DNA of 64,000 nt from an uncultured Pelagibacteraceae bacterium (lineage in GTDB: Bacteria > Pseudomonadota > Alphaproteobacteria > Pelagibacterales > Pelagibacteraceae). The notes under the pieces were generated by a model that ran no database searches, had not been told where the DNA came from, and was given only the letters and a program-made list of their open reading frames with translations. The stretch covers positions 21,844-85,843 of the forward strand of contig CACDDC010000002.1 in NCBI GenBank assembly GCA_902551455.1, read 5' to 3'. The position numbers were made by a program, and so were the translations under genes. Positions 10,878-20,471 of the stretch are shown piece after piece. Position 1 is the stretch's first letter. Every line of letters begins with the position of its first letter.

Positions 10878-11774
10878 TTAATTTGTAATTGGTTTAATTT
10901 TTCCTCTTGGCCTTACTTTTTTTAACCCCTCAGCTACTATTACATCTTTTTCATTTAAACCTGACAATACTTCTACTAATCCTTCATCTCTAATTCCAAT
11001 TTTTATTTCTTTTTTGTTTGCTATGTTATCTTTAGATATTTTATAAACATAAGCTTTATTTCCCTCCAATATCAAGCTGGTGTCGGGCACACTTAAAGAA
11101 TTTCTTAAATTAAAATTTACTGTTACTTCTAATAGAGAGCCTGGTATTAATTCAAAATTTTCATTACTAATTTTAATTCTTGTTAATAGGCTTCTAGTCT
11201 CAGCATTAATTCTACTTGAAACACCATCAACTTCTCCATTATAAATTTTATTTTTATAACCTGAGAATTTAACTTCAACAGGCAAACCTTTTTTCATTAC
11301 TGAAGCAAATACTTCTGGAATCTTTAAATCAGCATAAATTAATGAAATATCATCCAATGTTATAATTACTGAATTATCTGAACCCAAAACATCTTCTGTT
11401 AGCCCTCTTACTCCTAATACTCCACTAAAAGGAGCAACTATGTTTTCGTCATTTAATTTAACAATTAAATCTCCTTTATTTACATATTTTTTTAGATCTA
11501 ATTCAGATGAGAGCTGATTCTTTTTTATTCTAAAAGTTTCTGTTTTTTTTGAAACTGCAGTTCCAAAACTTTCAATTTTTTCAGAAAATTGATTTTTTAT
11601 TACCTCGGTCACAATAATTCCTGGAGGAGGTCTCTTTCCAAATTTTTTTGCAAAATGATTACCAATCATTGTTCTACCAACAACAACTGATATAATTATA
11701 AAAAAGAAAATTATTATTATTGATGTAATTTTAGTAGATCTTTTCATAATTAAATTTTTCCGTATTCTGCCCAA
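10878..11774 (-). CDS. RND periplasmic adaptor (membrane fusion protein)
   Basis: APFSGVLGVRGLTEDVLGSDNSVIITLDD; adjacent to RND permease. Confidence 0.9.
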   Translation of the reverse strand: MGRIRKNLIMKRSTKITSIIIIFFFIIISVVVGRTMIGNHFAKKFGKRPPPGIIVTEVIKNQFSEKIESFGTAVSKKTETFRIKKNQLSSELDLKKYVNKGDLIVKLNDENIVAPFSGVLGVRGLTEDVLGSDNSVIITLDDISLIYADLKIPEVFASVMKKGLPVEVKFSGYKNKIYNGEVDGVSSRINAETRSLLTRIKISNENFELIPGSLLEVTVNFNLRNSLSVPDTSLILEGNKAYVYKISKDNIANKKEIKIGIRDEGLVEVLSGLNEKDVIVAEGLKKVRPRGKIKPITN

Positions 11775-12565
11775 GAACCGTCGTAAATAATAGGCATATA
11801 TTTATTATTTATTAGAGAATATGCAAGTGCTAAAACAGAAGCAGTTATACCAGAACCACAAGAAAAAATAACATTCGTTGTCATTTCTTCACCCAAGATA
11901 TCTTTAAATATATTAAATATTTCATCTTTTTTTTTAAATGAATTGTTTTCATTTATTAATTTTTTGTAAGGAAGACATAAAGATTTTGGAATTGAGCCAC
12001 TTCTAATCCCATCTCTTGGTTCTTTAATTTTTCCCTCAAATCTTTCTTTACTCCTTGCGTCTAAAACTCTAAATTTATTTTTAATAATATTTGCATCAAT
12101 TTTTTTTTTATCTTTTACTAAATCTTTGATTTCTGTCGCAAAGTATTTAGAAACTTCTATTTTAGTAGGTAAGTTTGTTAATTTTCGATTTTCAATTTTC
12201 CATTTTTTTAAACCACCATCTAATACATTTACTAGTTGAGGGTTATGACCAAAGTAAATAAAATTATACCATAATCTACACGAACTTATTACATCAGAGT
12301 TATCGTAAATTACAATTTTATCTTTATTTGAAATTCCCATTGAAGAAATAATTTTTTCCCATGTATCTTTTTTTACCAGCATATGAGGTAAATTTGTATT
12401 TTGATCAGAATTTTTATCTATATCAAAAAAAATTGCATTTTTAATATGTTCTTTAATATATTCTTTATAGCCATCTCTGTTTGTAATTGGCATGTGCCAA
12501 GAACTATCAAATATTTTTACTTTTGATATATTTTTTTCCAACCAATCTGTTGTTACAAGTGACAT
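11750..12565 (-). CDS. sseA: Rhodanese-type sulfurtransferase (3-mercaptopyruvate sulfurtransferase-like)
   Basis: Tandem rhodanese domains; catalytic loop FSCGSGITASV. Confidence 0.9.
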   Translation of the reverse strand: MSLVTTDWLEKNISKVKIFDSSWHMPITNRDGYKEYIKEHIKNAIFFDIDKNSDQNTNLPHMLVKKDTWEKIISSMGISNKDKIVIYDNSDVISSCRLWYNFIYFGHNPQLVNVLDGGLKKWKIENRKLTNLPTKIEVSKYFATEIKDLVKDKKKIDANIIKNKFRVLDARSKERFEGKIKEPRDGIRSGSIPKSLCLPYKKLINENNSFKKKDEIFNIFKDILGEEMTTNVIFSCGSGITASVLALAYSLINNKYMPIIYDGSWAEYGKI

Positions 12566-12566
12566 T

Positions 12567-13025
12567 TTATCTTTTTTCTAAATATTTTTGATGGTATTCT
12601 TCTGCTGTACAATAATTTTTAATATAAGATATTTTTGTTACCACTTTACCAAATAATTCTTTATTAATGCGTTCTCTAACTTTTTCTGCAATTGTTTTTT
12701 GATTTTTATTTAAATAAAAAATTTCACTTCTATATTGTGTACCAAAATCTGGACCTTGAGAATTTAATGTAGTTGGATCATGAATTTCAAAAAAATAATT
12801 TAATATACTCTCGTAAGATATTATTTTTGGATCAAAATCTAATTTTACAACCTCTGCATGGTTTGTTTTGCCACCACAAACCTCTTGATATGTTGTATTT
12901 TTATTAATTCCTCCACAGTATCCAACTTCAGTTTTTATCACACCCTCAAGTCTACTAAATTTAATTTCAGGTCCCCAAAAACATCCACATGCTAAAATTG
13001 CTATTTCCATTGATAAATATTCCAA
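12567..13025 (-). CDS. msrA: Peptide methionine sulfoxide reductase MsrA
   Basis: GCFWGPEIKFSRLEGV, GYCGG, YQEVCGGKTNHAEVV. Confidence 0.95.
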   Translation of the reverse strand: MEYLSMEIAILACGCFWGPEIKFSRLEGVIKTEVGYCGGINKNTTYQEVCGGKTNHAEVVKLDFDPKIISYESILNYFFEIHDPTTLNSQGPDFGTQYRSEIFYLNKNQKTIAEKVRERINKELFGKVVTKISYIKNYCTAEEYHQKYLEKR

Positions 13026-13044
13026 TTAATCTAAAGTTATTATT

Positions 13045-13926
13045 ATGCTTTCCAAAAATCAATTAGGCTTTTTGTACATGTTTATTTCTGTTTGTGCGTT
13101 TTCTCTAATGGATTTAATAGTTAAATGGTCAGAAAATTATCCTTTAGGTGAAGTATTATTTTTTAGGGGTTTTTTTGGAATAATCCCTCTTTTATTTTTG
13201 ATACCTCGTAACAGATTTAAGAATTTTTATTATACTAGAAGATTAGGATTACATTTTCTAAGATGTATTTCGGGATTAATTGCATTAATTTCTATATTTA
13301 TAGCCTTGAGAAGTCTTCCCTTGGCTACAGTAGTGAGCATTTCCTTTGCTGCACCAATATTTACAACAATATTATCAATAATTTTTTTAAGAGAAAAAGT
13401 TGGAAGGTATAGGTGGTTAGCCGTAATTGTCGGATTTGTTGGCATAATAATTATCACAGAGCCAGGATTAAGCTCACTTAATATCTATTATATTTATCCA
13501 ATTATATTTTGTTTGGGTTTATCTTATGTAGCTATAACAATAAGACAATTATCTAAAACAGAGCCTGTTTGGCTTATATCATTAAATTTTTCATTAGTAA
13601 TAACTTTGGCTGGCATAACTACAATTCCATTTGGATGGATTATTCCAAGCATTAAAGATTTATTTTTATTAACGTCTGTAGGAATTTTAGGAGGATTTGC
13701 AAACTTATGGCTAAGCCAATCTTATAGATTGTCCGAGGTATCATTAGTAACTCCTCTTAAATATTTAACATTAATTTTTGGTATAATTTTTGGTTACACT
13801 ATATGGGGTGAAATTCCGACATTGAAAACTATGTTAGGATCTACATTAGTAATTGTTTCATCAATTATTATTTTCAGAAGAGAAATTTTACTTAAAAAGC
13901 AACCGTCAATTACTAGACATGAGTAA
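13045..13926 (+). CDS. EamA/DMT superfamily transporter
   Basis: 10 TM pattern; FRGFFGIIPLLFLIPRNRF. Confidence 0.85.
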   Translation: MLSKNQLGFLYMFISVCAFSLMDLIVKWSENYPLGEVLFFRGFFGIIPLLFLIPRNRFKNFYYTRRLGLHFLRCISGLIALISIFIALRSLPLATVVSISFAAPIFTTILSIIFLREKVGRYRWLAVIVGFVGIIIITEPGLSSLNIYYIYPIIFCLGLSYVAITIRQLSKTEPVWLISLNFSLVITLAGITTIPFGWIIPSIKDLFLLTSVGILGGFANLWLSQSYRLSEVSLVTPLKYLTLIFGIIFGYTIWGEIPTLKTMLGSTLVIVSSIIIFRREILLKKQPSITRHE

Positions 13927-14545
13927 GCCGCCAAAGTACTGGAATAAAGCAAAAAAATTGCTTTCAAAAAAAGATAAAGTATTTAAACAAATAATAAAAA
14001 AACATAACAAAGGCTATTTAACAACTAGAAAAGACCCGTTCTTCTCACTTTGTAGGACAATTGTAGGGCAGCAAATATCAACTAAAGCAGCAGACTCAAT
14101 ATGGCTTAAATTTGAAAAAAAATGTAAAAAAAAAATTAAACCTAGAGTAGTTATAAATTTAGCATTTAGAGATTTAAAAAAAACAGGATTATCTCGTCAA
14201 AAAATATCTTATATAAAAAATATTGCAAAAAGTTTTAATAGCAATTCTTTTAACGTATCAAAATTAAAAAATATGGATGATGAAACTGCAATAAATTATA
14301 TTACCCAAATCAAAGGTCTAGGTATTTGGAGTGCAGAAATGTTTTTAATGTTCAATCTAAATAAACCTGATATTTTTCCTATAAAAGATATTGGTCTTCT
14401 TAGAGCTATTTCAAAAAATTATAAAATTTCTTACCCTCCAAGTGAAAAGTTTTTAAATAAGCTTTCCAATCTACATTCAGGTTTTAGAACTGTTTTTACG
14501 TGGTACATGTGGAGAAGTATCGATCCTGTAGATGTTGAATATTAA
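13919..14545 (+). CDS. DNA-3-methyladenine glycosylase (AlkA/HhH-GPD)
   Basis: IVGQQISTKAADSIW, IKGLGIWSAEMFLMF; ATG at 13919 preferred to 13853. Confidence 0.85.
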   Translation: MSKPPKYWNKAKKLLSKKDKVFKQIIKKHNKGYLTTRKDPFFSLCRTIVGQQISTKAADSIWLKFEKKCKKKIKPRVVINLAFRDLKKTGLSRQKISYIKNIAKSFNSNSFNVSKLKNMDDETAINYITQIKGLGIWSAEMFLMFNLNKPDIFPIKDIGLLRAISKNYKISYPPSEKFLNKLSNLHSGFRTVFTWYMWRSIDPVDVEY

Positions 14546-14615
14546 ACTCCTTCAACAATTTGACAATGTCTATTAAATTTTCCTTTGACTAGTGTTTTGC
14601 AGATTAATACTAATT

Positions 14616-15506
14616 TTATTCTAACCATTGTTTATATTTATTTATATTTTCACTTATATTGTAAGGCAACTCTTCAAAACTTAAAATATCTAATTTAACT
14701 CCCTCGGAAAACTTATTTTTTCTTTTATCGATAGTTAGATTATAGACACTTTCTCTATTTTGAATTCGTTTTTCAATATTTTGAACTCCTATAGGATTTA
14801 AGTCATACTCATGATGATGAGTGTATGACCTTAGTTTTTCGTCAATAAGTTCAGGAGTATTCAAATAGGAAAAATGCCAACCTCCATCATCAACAAAATA
14901 AATATTATTATACTTTGTTTTTGATAAGAAATTATCAATTCTCCAGAAGCTATAAGATTTCGGCTTTATATCCCTTAACCATTGAGGTGATATTAAATTT
15001 TTTTTCCTGCATGCTCTGGAGCCATACCAAGTATAATTTCTTTGGTAGAGATTAAATTTGTAGTAGCACATTTTTTGTTTAAAAAAGATTAATTTTTCAG
15101 ATAAATTTTTAATATTTAATTTATCTAATTTAGGTATTTCATCGATATCAGAAATTATTATAATATCATCGGGATTAGCTTTATTTATTCCATTTAAAAT
15201 ATAATTTCTTTGATAGTGATCTCTTCTGTAACCATTTAAAACATATTTTTTACTTTTTTCGAAATCTGTATCATTATCTTTTATCTCCTCAATTTCTTTT
15301 GATTGAGAGTCTAAAATTAAATAATTAATTTTTTTAGAGAATTTAGAAAAATTTTTTATATTAAAATTTAATTTTTTTCTTTGTCCTCTATGATTGAAGG
15401 TGCTCTCGACTATAACAAAGTTATCTACAAATTTTTCTAGATAATTTAATCTTGCATCAAGAACAGTATCTTCGTTATGATACATGAAGCAGTCAAAGAT
15501 TTTCAT
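14616..15506 (-). CDS. Glycosyltransferase family 17-like (beta-1,4-N-acetylglucosaminyltransferase-like)
   Basis: MKIFDCFMYHNEDTVLDARLNYLEKFVDNFVIVESTFNHRGQ; DIDEIPK. Confidence 0.8.
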   Translation of the reverse strand: MKIFDCFMYHNEDTVLDARLNYLEKFVDNFVIVESTFNHRGQRKKLNFNIKNFSKFSKKINYLILDSQSKEIEEIKDNDTDFEKSKKYVLNGYRRDHYQRNYILNGINKANPDDIIIISDIDEIPKLDKLNIKNLSEKLIFFKQKMCYYKFNLYQRNYTWYGSRACRKKNLISPQWLRDIKPKSYSFWRIDNFLSKTKYNNIYFVDDGGWHFSYLNTPELIDEKLRSYTHHHEYDLNPIGVQNIEKRIQNRESVYNLTIDKRKNKFSEGVKLDILSFEELPYNISENINKYKQWLE

Positions 15507-15571
15507 TATTAATGTAAATAATGATAATTATATTAGATGTAAAGTTATAAATAATTTGCTAAAAAATCCCT

Positions 15572-18124
15572 GTGGAAAAGAAAATAGTAATAACAGGCGC
15601 CCTTGGTTATTTGGGAACAGAGCTATGCAGGATCTATTCAGGCGAAAGTTGGAAAAATAAAATTATTGCAACAGACAGTAGATTTGTATCAGAAAGAGTT
15701 AGTCAACTTGCTGATTGGAATATTCAATTTTTTCAAGGTCATATTTTAGATTTAGAATTTTTAAATAAACATTTAAAAGATGCAGATGTAGTACACCACC
15801 TAGCAGGAGTAACAAACGTTGCATATGTTAAAAATGAATCAAATAAGCTGCTAGATGAAAAAATTAAGAGTTATGCAATAGATGGAACCAATAATATTTT
15901 AAAAGTCATACCGAAAAAATGTAAAATTATTTTTCCATCAACACATGTAATTTTTGAAGGATTAGAAAATACAAAAAAAGATATAAATGAAAAAGAAACT
16001 CCAAAACCTGTTTTAATGTACTCATCTAGCAAGGTTCAAAATGAAATTGATATACATAATTCAGGAAACAATTATACGATTTTAAGATTAGGATCTGTAT
16101 ATGGATATTCTTTAGATACAATGAGAATAAATATAATGCCAAATCTTTTTTCTAAAATTGCTTCTCAAAATGGAACAATAAAATTATTTGCAGGAGGAAA
16201 GCAAATTAAAAGTTTAGTTTCATTAATTGATGTTGTTAGATGTATGAAGTTTGTTGAAGAAAATAATAAAATAAAAAAAGAAATTTTTCATTTAACAAAT
16301 GAAAATACTACAGTAAGAAAAGTAGCAGAAATTTGCAAAAAATATAATCCAAAAGTTAAATTACAAGATACAAATGATCAAATCCCAAATTTTGGTTATA
16401 CTTTATCTAACAAAAAACTTTTAAAAACTGGTTTTAAATTTTTGTATAATTTAGAAGAGTCAATTAAAGAAATGATTAGACAGTGGTCTTATTCAAAAAA
16501 TAAACATAAATTAGAACAAGTTTTTGCTGGGAAAAATGAATTCATAGATGAAAGGGGTAAAATAAGCAATTATGAACTACCTGAACCAATAAATTTAATT
16601 GGTTACATTGAATCTAAAAAGGGAACTATAAGAGCTAATCATTATCATCCAATACAGGAACAAAAATGTATTTTGATTAAAGGACAATTTATAAGTATTT
16701 ATAAGGATTTATTAAATAACAAAACTCATAAAATAACTCACGTTGTCAATGAAGGAGATCTCATTGTAACAAAACCAAACGTTGCACATGCAATGGTTTT
16801 TTCAAAAGACTCAATTTTTTTAAATTTAGTTAGAGGCGAAAGAGAGCACAAAAATTATGGAGTTACCCATACTATTAAATATGATTTTGTAAACAAAGAA
16901 GAAAAAAATTTATTATTAAATTGTTATAAGTTCGATTGTAGATCTTGTGGCAATACTAATTTAAAAAGATTTATTTCATTAGGCTATCAACCACTTGCAA
17001 ACAACTTATTAAATAAAAAGAAGGATGAGTATGAATTATATCCACTAGAAGTAAATTATTGTAATAAATGTCATAACTGCCAACTATCTGTATCAGTAGA
17101 TCCAAAAAAAATGTTTGCAAATTATTTATATACCTCTTCAACTTCAAAAACATTTAGAGACCATTTTATGAATGCTGCAAAAAAATATATGAAAGAGTTA
17201 AAATTAATACCAAAAAAATCATATATCATCGACATTGGAAGTAATGATGGTGTTGCATTAAAACCTTTTAAAGACTTAAAATTTAAAAAAATATTAGGTA
17301 TTGAACCTGCTAAAAACTTAGCAAAAATAGCTAATAAAAATAAAATTGAAACATTTAATGGTTTTTTAACAAAAAATAATCTTCGAAAAATCAAAAAAAA
17401 TGCTGATTTAATACTAGCGTCAAATGTTTTTGCACATTCAGATAATTTAAAAGACATGGCAGAATGTATGATAAGTCTTCTCAGCGAAAAAGGGACTATA
17501 GTAATCGAAGTTCAATATTTGCTGGATACTTTAAAAGATTTAACTTTTGATAATATTTATCATGAGCATTATAATTATTGGTCTTTAACATCTTTAATTA
17601 ATTTTTTTAAAAATTTAAAAGTTGTAATTTATAAAGCAGAAAGAATCCAAACACATGGTGGTTCAATAAGAATTTATATTAAAAAATATAATAGAAAAAT
17701 TAATATTGAAAAAAGTGTGAGGAAAATAATTCAGGATGAGGAAAGATATGGAATAAAAAATTATAAAACTTATGAAAATTTTGGAAAAAAAGTTCACAAG
17801 TTAAGAGAAAATGTGATTAAAAATATAAATTTACTTAAGAAAAAGGAAAAAACAATTATTGGTTATGGGGCACCTGCCAAAGCAACAACGGCTCTTAATT
17901 TTTTTGGTATTTCTAATGAAATTGATTACATAGTTGAAGATAATAAATTAAAACACAATAAAATTATACCTGGTGTAAATATACCAATATATTCTAAATC
18001 ACAAATAAAAGAAAAAAATCCCGCATTACTTGTTTTAGCTTGGAATTTTTATAATGAGATTAAATTTAATAATAAAAATATTTCTAATAAATTTATAAAT
18101 ATTAAAGAATTAGAAAAGAATTAA
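15572..18124 (+). CDS. Fusion protein: SDR epimerase/dehydratase + WxcM-like cupin + sugar C-methyltransferase
   Basis: N-term GALGYLGTELCRIY; middle cupin RANHYHPIQEQKCILIKG; C-term CRSCGN...CNKCHNCQL Zn motif and IDIGSNDG SAM motif; GTG start. Confidence 0.85.
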   Translation: MEKKIVITGALGYLGTELCRIYSGESWKNKIIATDSRFVSERVSQLADWNIQFFQGHILDLEFLNKHLKDADVVHHLAGVTNVAYVKNESNKLLDEKIKSYAIDGTNNILKVIPKKCKIIFPSTHVIFEGLENTKKDINEKETPKPVLMYSSSKVQNEIDIHNSGNNYTILRLGSVYGYSLDTMRINIMPNLFSKIASQNGTIKLFAGGKQIKSLVSLIDVVRCMKFVEENNKIKKEIFHLTNENTTVRKVAEICKKYNPKVKLQDTNDQIPNFGYTLSNKKLLKTGFKFLYNLEESIKEMIRQWSYSKNKHKLEQVFAGKNEFIDERGKISNYELPEPINLIGYIESKKGTIRANHYHPIQEQKCILIKGQFISIYKDLLNNKTHKITHVVNEGDLIVTKPNVAHAMVFSKDSIFLNLVRGEREHKNYGVTHTIKYDFVNKEEKNLLLNCYKFDCRSCGNTNLKRFISLGYQPLANNLLNKKKDEYELYPLEVNYCNKCHNCQLSVSVDPKKMFANYLYTSSTSKTFRDHFMNAAKKYMKELKLIPKKSYIIDIGSNDGVALKPFKDLKFKKILGIEPAKNLAKIANKNKIETFNGFLTKNNLRKIKKNADLILASNVFAHSDNLKDMAECMISLLSEKGTIVIEVQYLLDTLKDLTFDNIYHEHYNYWSLTSLINFFKNLKVVIYKAERIQTHGGSIRIYIKKYNRKINIEKSVRKIIQDEERYGIKNYKTYENFGKKVHKLRENVIKNINLLKKKEKTIIGYGAPAKATTALNFFGISNEIDYIVEDNKLKHNKIIPGVNIPIYSKSQIKEKNPALLVLAWNFYNEIKFNNKNISNKFINIKELEKN

Positions 18125-18627
18125 TATTTTATTATATTATTTAATCTTATAGTAGCAATTTTCTTTACCTGATCTTTTGCTTCTTGAAATTCTTTATCAA
18201 TCGAATTGTTTATTCTCTTTCTAAATATCTCAAGAATCTCTATTCTATTTTTGCCACTCACAGCTATTATAAATGGGAAATTAAATTTTTTTTTATATTC
18301 AGTATTTAGTTTCTTAAATTCTTGAAATTCTTCTCTTGTACAATTATTTAAATTTGCACCTGATTGTTCACTCTTAGAATGTTCAGTTAATTTTTCCTCA
18401 ACAGCTAAGTCAGGGTGAGCATTTAATATTTTTAAAATATTATTTTTCTCACAGTTTTCGTACTCTTTAATTATTTGAGCATGTAAATCATTAAAACTTT
18501 TAAAAGGTTTTAAATCAAACACATTTTCTGCGATCCATTCTGTTTTTTCAAAAATGTTGCCAAAAATTGTCAGAAAATCAGATTTATTTAGTTGATTAAT
18601 TTTATTGATAGAGTTTATTTTATCCAT
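18121..18627 (-). CDS. uraD: 2-oxo-4-hydroxy-4-carboxy-5-ureidoimidazoline (OHCU) decarboxylase
   Basis: LNAHPDLAVEEKLTEHSKSEQSGA; FIIAVSGKNRIEIL; purine catabolic neighbourhood. Confidence 0.9.
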   Translation of the reverse strand: MDKINSINKINQLNKSDFLTIFGNIFEKTEWIAENVFDLKPFKSFNDLHAQIIKEYENCEKNNILKILNAHPDLAVEEKLTEHSKSEQSGANLNNCTREEFQEFKKLNTEYKKKFNFPFIIAVSGKNRIEILEIFRKRINNSIDKEFQEAKDQVKKIATIRLNNIIKY

Positions 18628-18649
18628 ATTTATTTAGTTTTATATATAA

Positions 18650-18670
18650 ATTATACAATTTTTGTATAAT
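18650..18670. promoter_or_regulatory. Perfect 9-bp inverted repeat (ATTATACAA-TTT-TTGTATAAT) between divergent uraD and uraH; candidate operator
   Basis: Directly visible palindrome in the divergent promoter region. Confidence 0.6.
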
Positions 18671-18684
18671 ATAACACCACTACT

Positions 18685-19035
18685 ATGACGAAGTTAACTA
18701 CTCATGTTTTAGATATTTATTCTGGCAAACCTGGCCAAGGTATAAAGGTTGACTTATTTTACATTGGTACTTATGAAAAAAAAAAATTAAACACTGTAGT
18801 ATTAAATAATGATGGTAGGGCAGACAAACCTTTAGCCGAAGGTAAAAACTTTTTGGAAGGAAAATATGAGCTTGTGTTTTATGTAGGTGACTATTTTAAA
18901 AAAATAACTGATACCAAAAATATTCCTTTTTTAGATGATGTTGTTATAAGATTTGGAATTTCTAATTCTAAAGAGAATTATCATGTGCCATTACTTGTCT
19001 CACCTTGGAGCTATTCAACTTATAGGGGAAGTTAA
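18685..19035 (+). CDS. uraH: 5-hydroxyisourate hydrolase (transthyretin-like)
   Basis: LTTHVLDIYSGKPGQGI...; C-terminal SPWSYSTYRGS signature. Confidence 0.95.
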   Translation: MTKLTTHVLDIYSGKPGQGIKVDLFYIGTYEKKKLNTVVLNNDGRADKPLAEGKNFLEGKYELVFYVGDYFKKITDTKNIPFLDDVVIRFGISNSKENYHVPLLVSPWSYSTYRGS

Positions 19036-20471
19036 TGGCTTCCAACACTATAGAATTTATTTTAAATAATAGGATACATAAAATTTCAAATCCTAATCCA
19101 AATGAAACAATTTTAAATTATATCAGATTAAATTTAAAAAAAACTGGTACAAAAGAAGGATGTGCCGAAGGCGGTTGTGGAGCTTGCACAATAGTTTTAG
19201 GAGAATTAATAAGAAACAATATTGAATACAAAGCAATAAATGCTTGCATAGCTTTTTTGCCAATTCTTAATGGCAAACAATTAATTTTAGTTGAAGATTT
19301 AATGTCTTCAGACGGCAAATTGCATCCAGTACAAGACGCAATGGTAAAATTTCATGGTTCACAGTGTGGATTTTGTACACCAGGATTTGTTATGTCAATG
19401 TTTGCTATGTATAAAAATAATAAAAATTTCAATGATGAAATAGTATCAGACTCATTATCTGGAAATTTATGCAGATGTACAGGTTATAGACCGATAATTG
19501 ATGCTGCTAAAAGTTTGAATAAAAAAAAATATATTGATAAATTTGAAAAATTTAAAAAAAAAACAATTAACCTTCTTAAAAAAATTAGAACAAAAAATAT
19601 AGTAATTAAAAATGAAAACAAAACATATTTTGCACCTAAAACAATAACTGAATTAAAAAAAGTTCTTAAAAAAAATCCTGATGCAAGATTATTAAGTGGT
19701 GGTACTGACCTTTCTTTAGAAGTAACTAAAGCTCATAAAGAAATAAAAAAAATAATATACTTAAATTCAATAAAAAAATTAGATTTTATTAAAAATAAAA
19801 AAAAAGAAATAGAAATAGGTGCAGGTACACCATTAATTACTTTTGAGAAATTTATAAAAAAATATTACCCAGATTTTAATAATATTTTAAGAAGATATGG
19901 ATCTGTTCAAATCAGGAATGTTGGAACAATAGCAGGAAATATTGCTACAGCATCACCTATAGGTGATACTTTGCCACTATTGTTATCGCTAGATGCCAAA
20001 CTAATTTTAGACGGATCAAAAAAAAAAGAGTCAATTTCATTAAATAAATTTTTTATAAGTTATCGTAAAACTAAACTTAAAAAAGGACAATTTATTTATT
20101 CTGTGAAAATACCTATATACAAAAAAAATATATTTAAAGCATACAAGGTATCAAAAAGATTTGATGATGATATTTCATCTGTTTGTGGATCTTTTAATAT
20201 TGAGATAAATCAAAATAAAATAAAAAAAATTAAAATAGCCTATGGAGGAATGTCTGAAATTCCAAAAAGAGCAAAAAAAACAGAAAAAATGCTTATCAAT
20301 TCTATTTTTTCTGAGCAAATATTTAATAAAGCAATTAATTATTTAAAAAATGACTATAAGCCAATAGATGATATGAGGGCCAGCAAGTCTTATAGAATGG
20401 AAGTAGCAAAAAATTTGTTAATGAAATGTTTTTTAGAAGTAAGAAATAAAAAAATACTTAGAATAAATTAA
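19035..20471 (+). CDS. xdhA: Xanthine dehydrogenase small subunit (2Fe-2S + FAD)
   Basis: KEGCAEGGCGACTIVLGE; QCGFCTPGFVMSMFA; NLCRCTGYRPI; FAD domain. Confidence 0.95.
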   Translation: MASNTIEFILNNRIHKISNPNPNETILNYIRLNLKKTGTKEGCAEGGCGACTIVLGELIRNNIEYKAINACIAFLPILNGKQLILVEDLMSSDGKLHPVQDAMVKFHGSQCGFCTPGFVMSMFAMYKNNKNFNDEIVSDSLSGNLCRCTGYRPIIDAAKSLNKKKYIDKFEKFKKKTINLLKKIRTKNIVIKNENKTYFAPKTITELKKVLKKNPDARLLSGGTDLSLEVTKAHKEIKKIIYLNSIKKLDFIKNKKKEIEIGAGTPLITFEKFIKKYYPDFNNILRRYGSVQIRNVGTIAGNIATASPIGDTLPLLLSLDAKLILDGSKKKESISLNKFFISYRKTKLKKGQFIYSVKIPIYKKNIFKAYKVSKRFDDDISSVCGSFNIEINQNKIKKIKIAYGGMSEIPKRAKKTEKMLINSIFSEQIFNKAINYLKNDYKPIDDMRASKSYRMEVAKNLLMKCFLEVRNKKILRIN

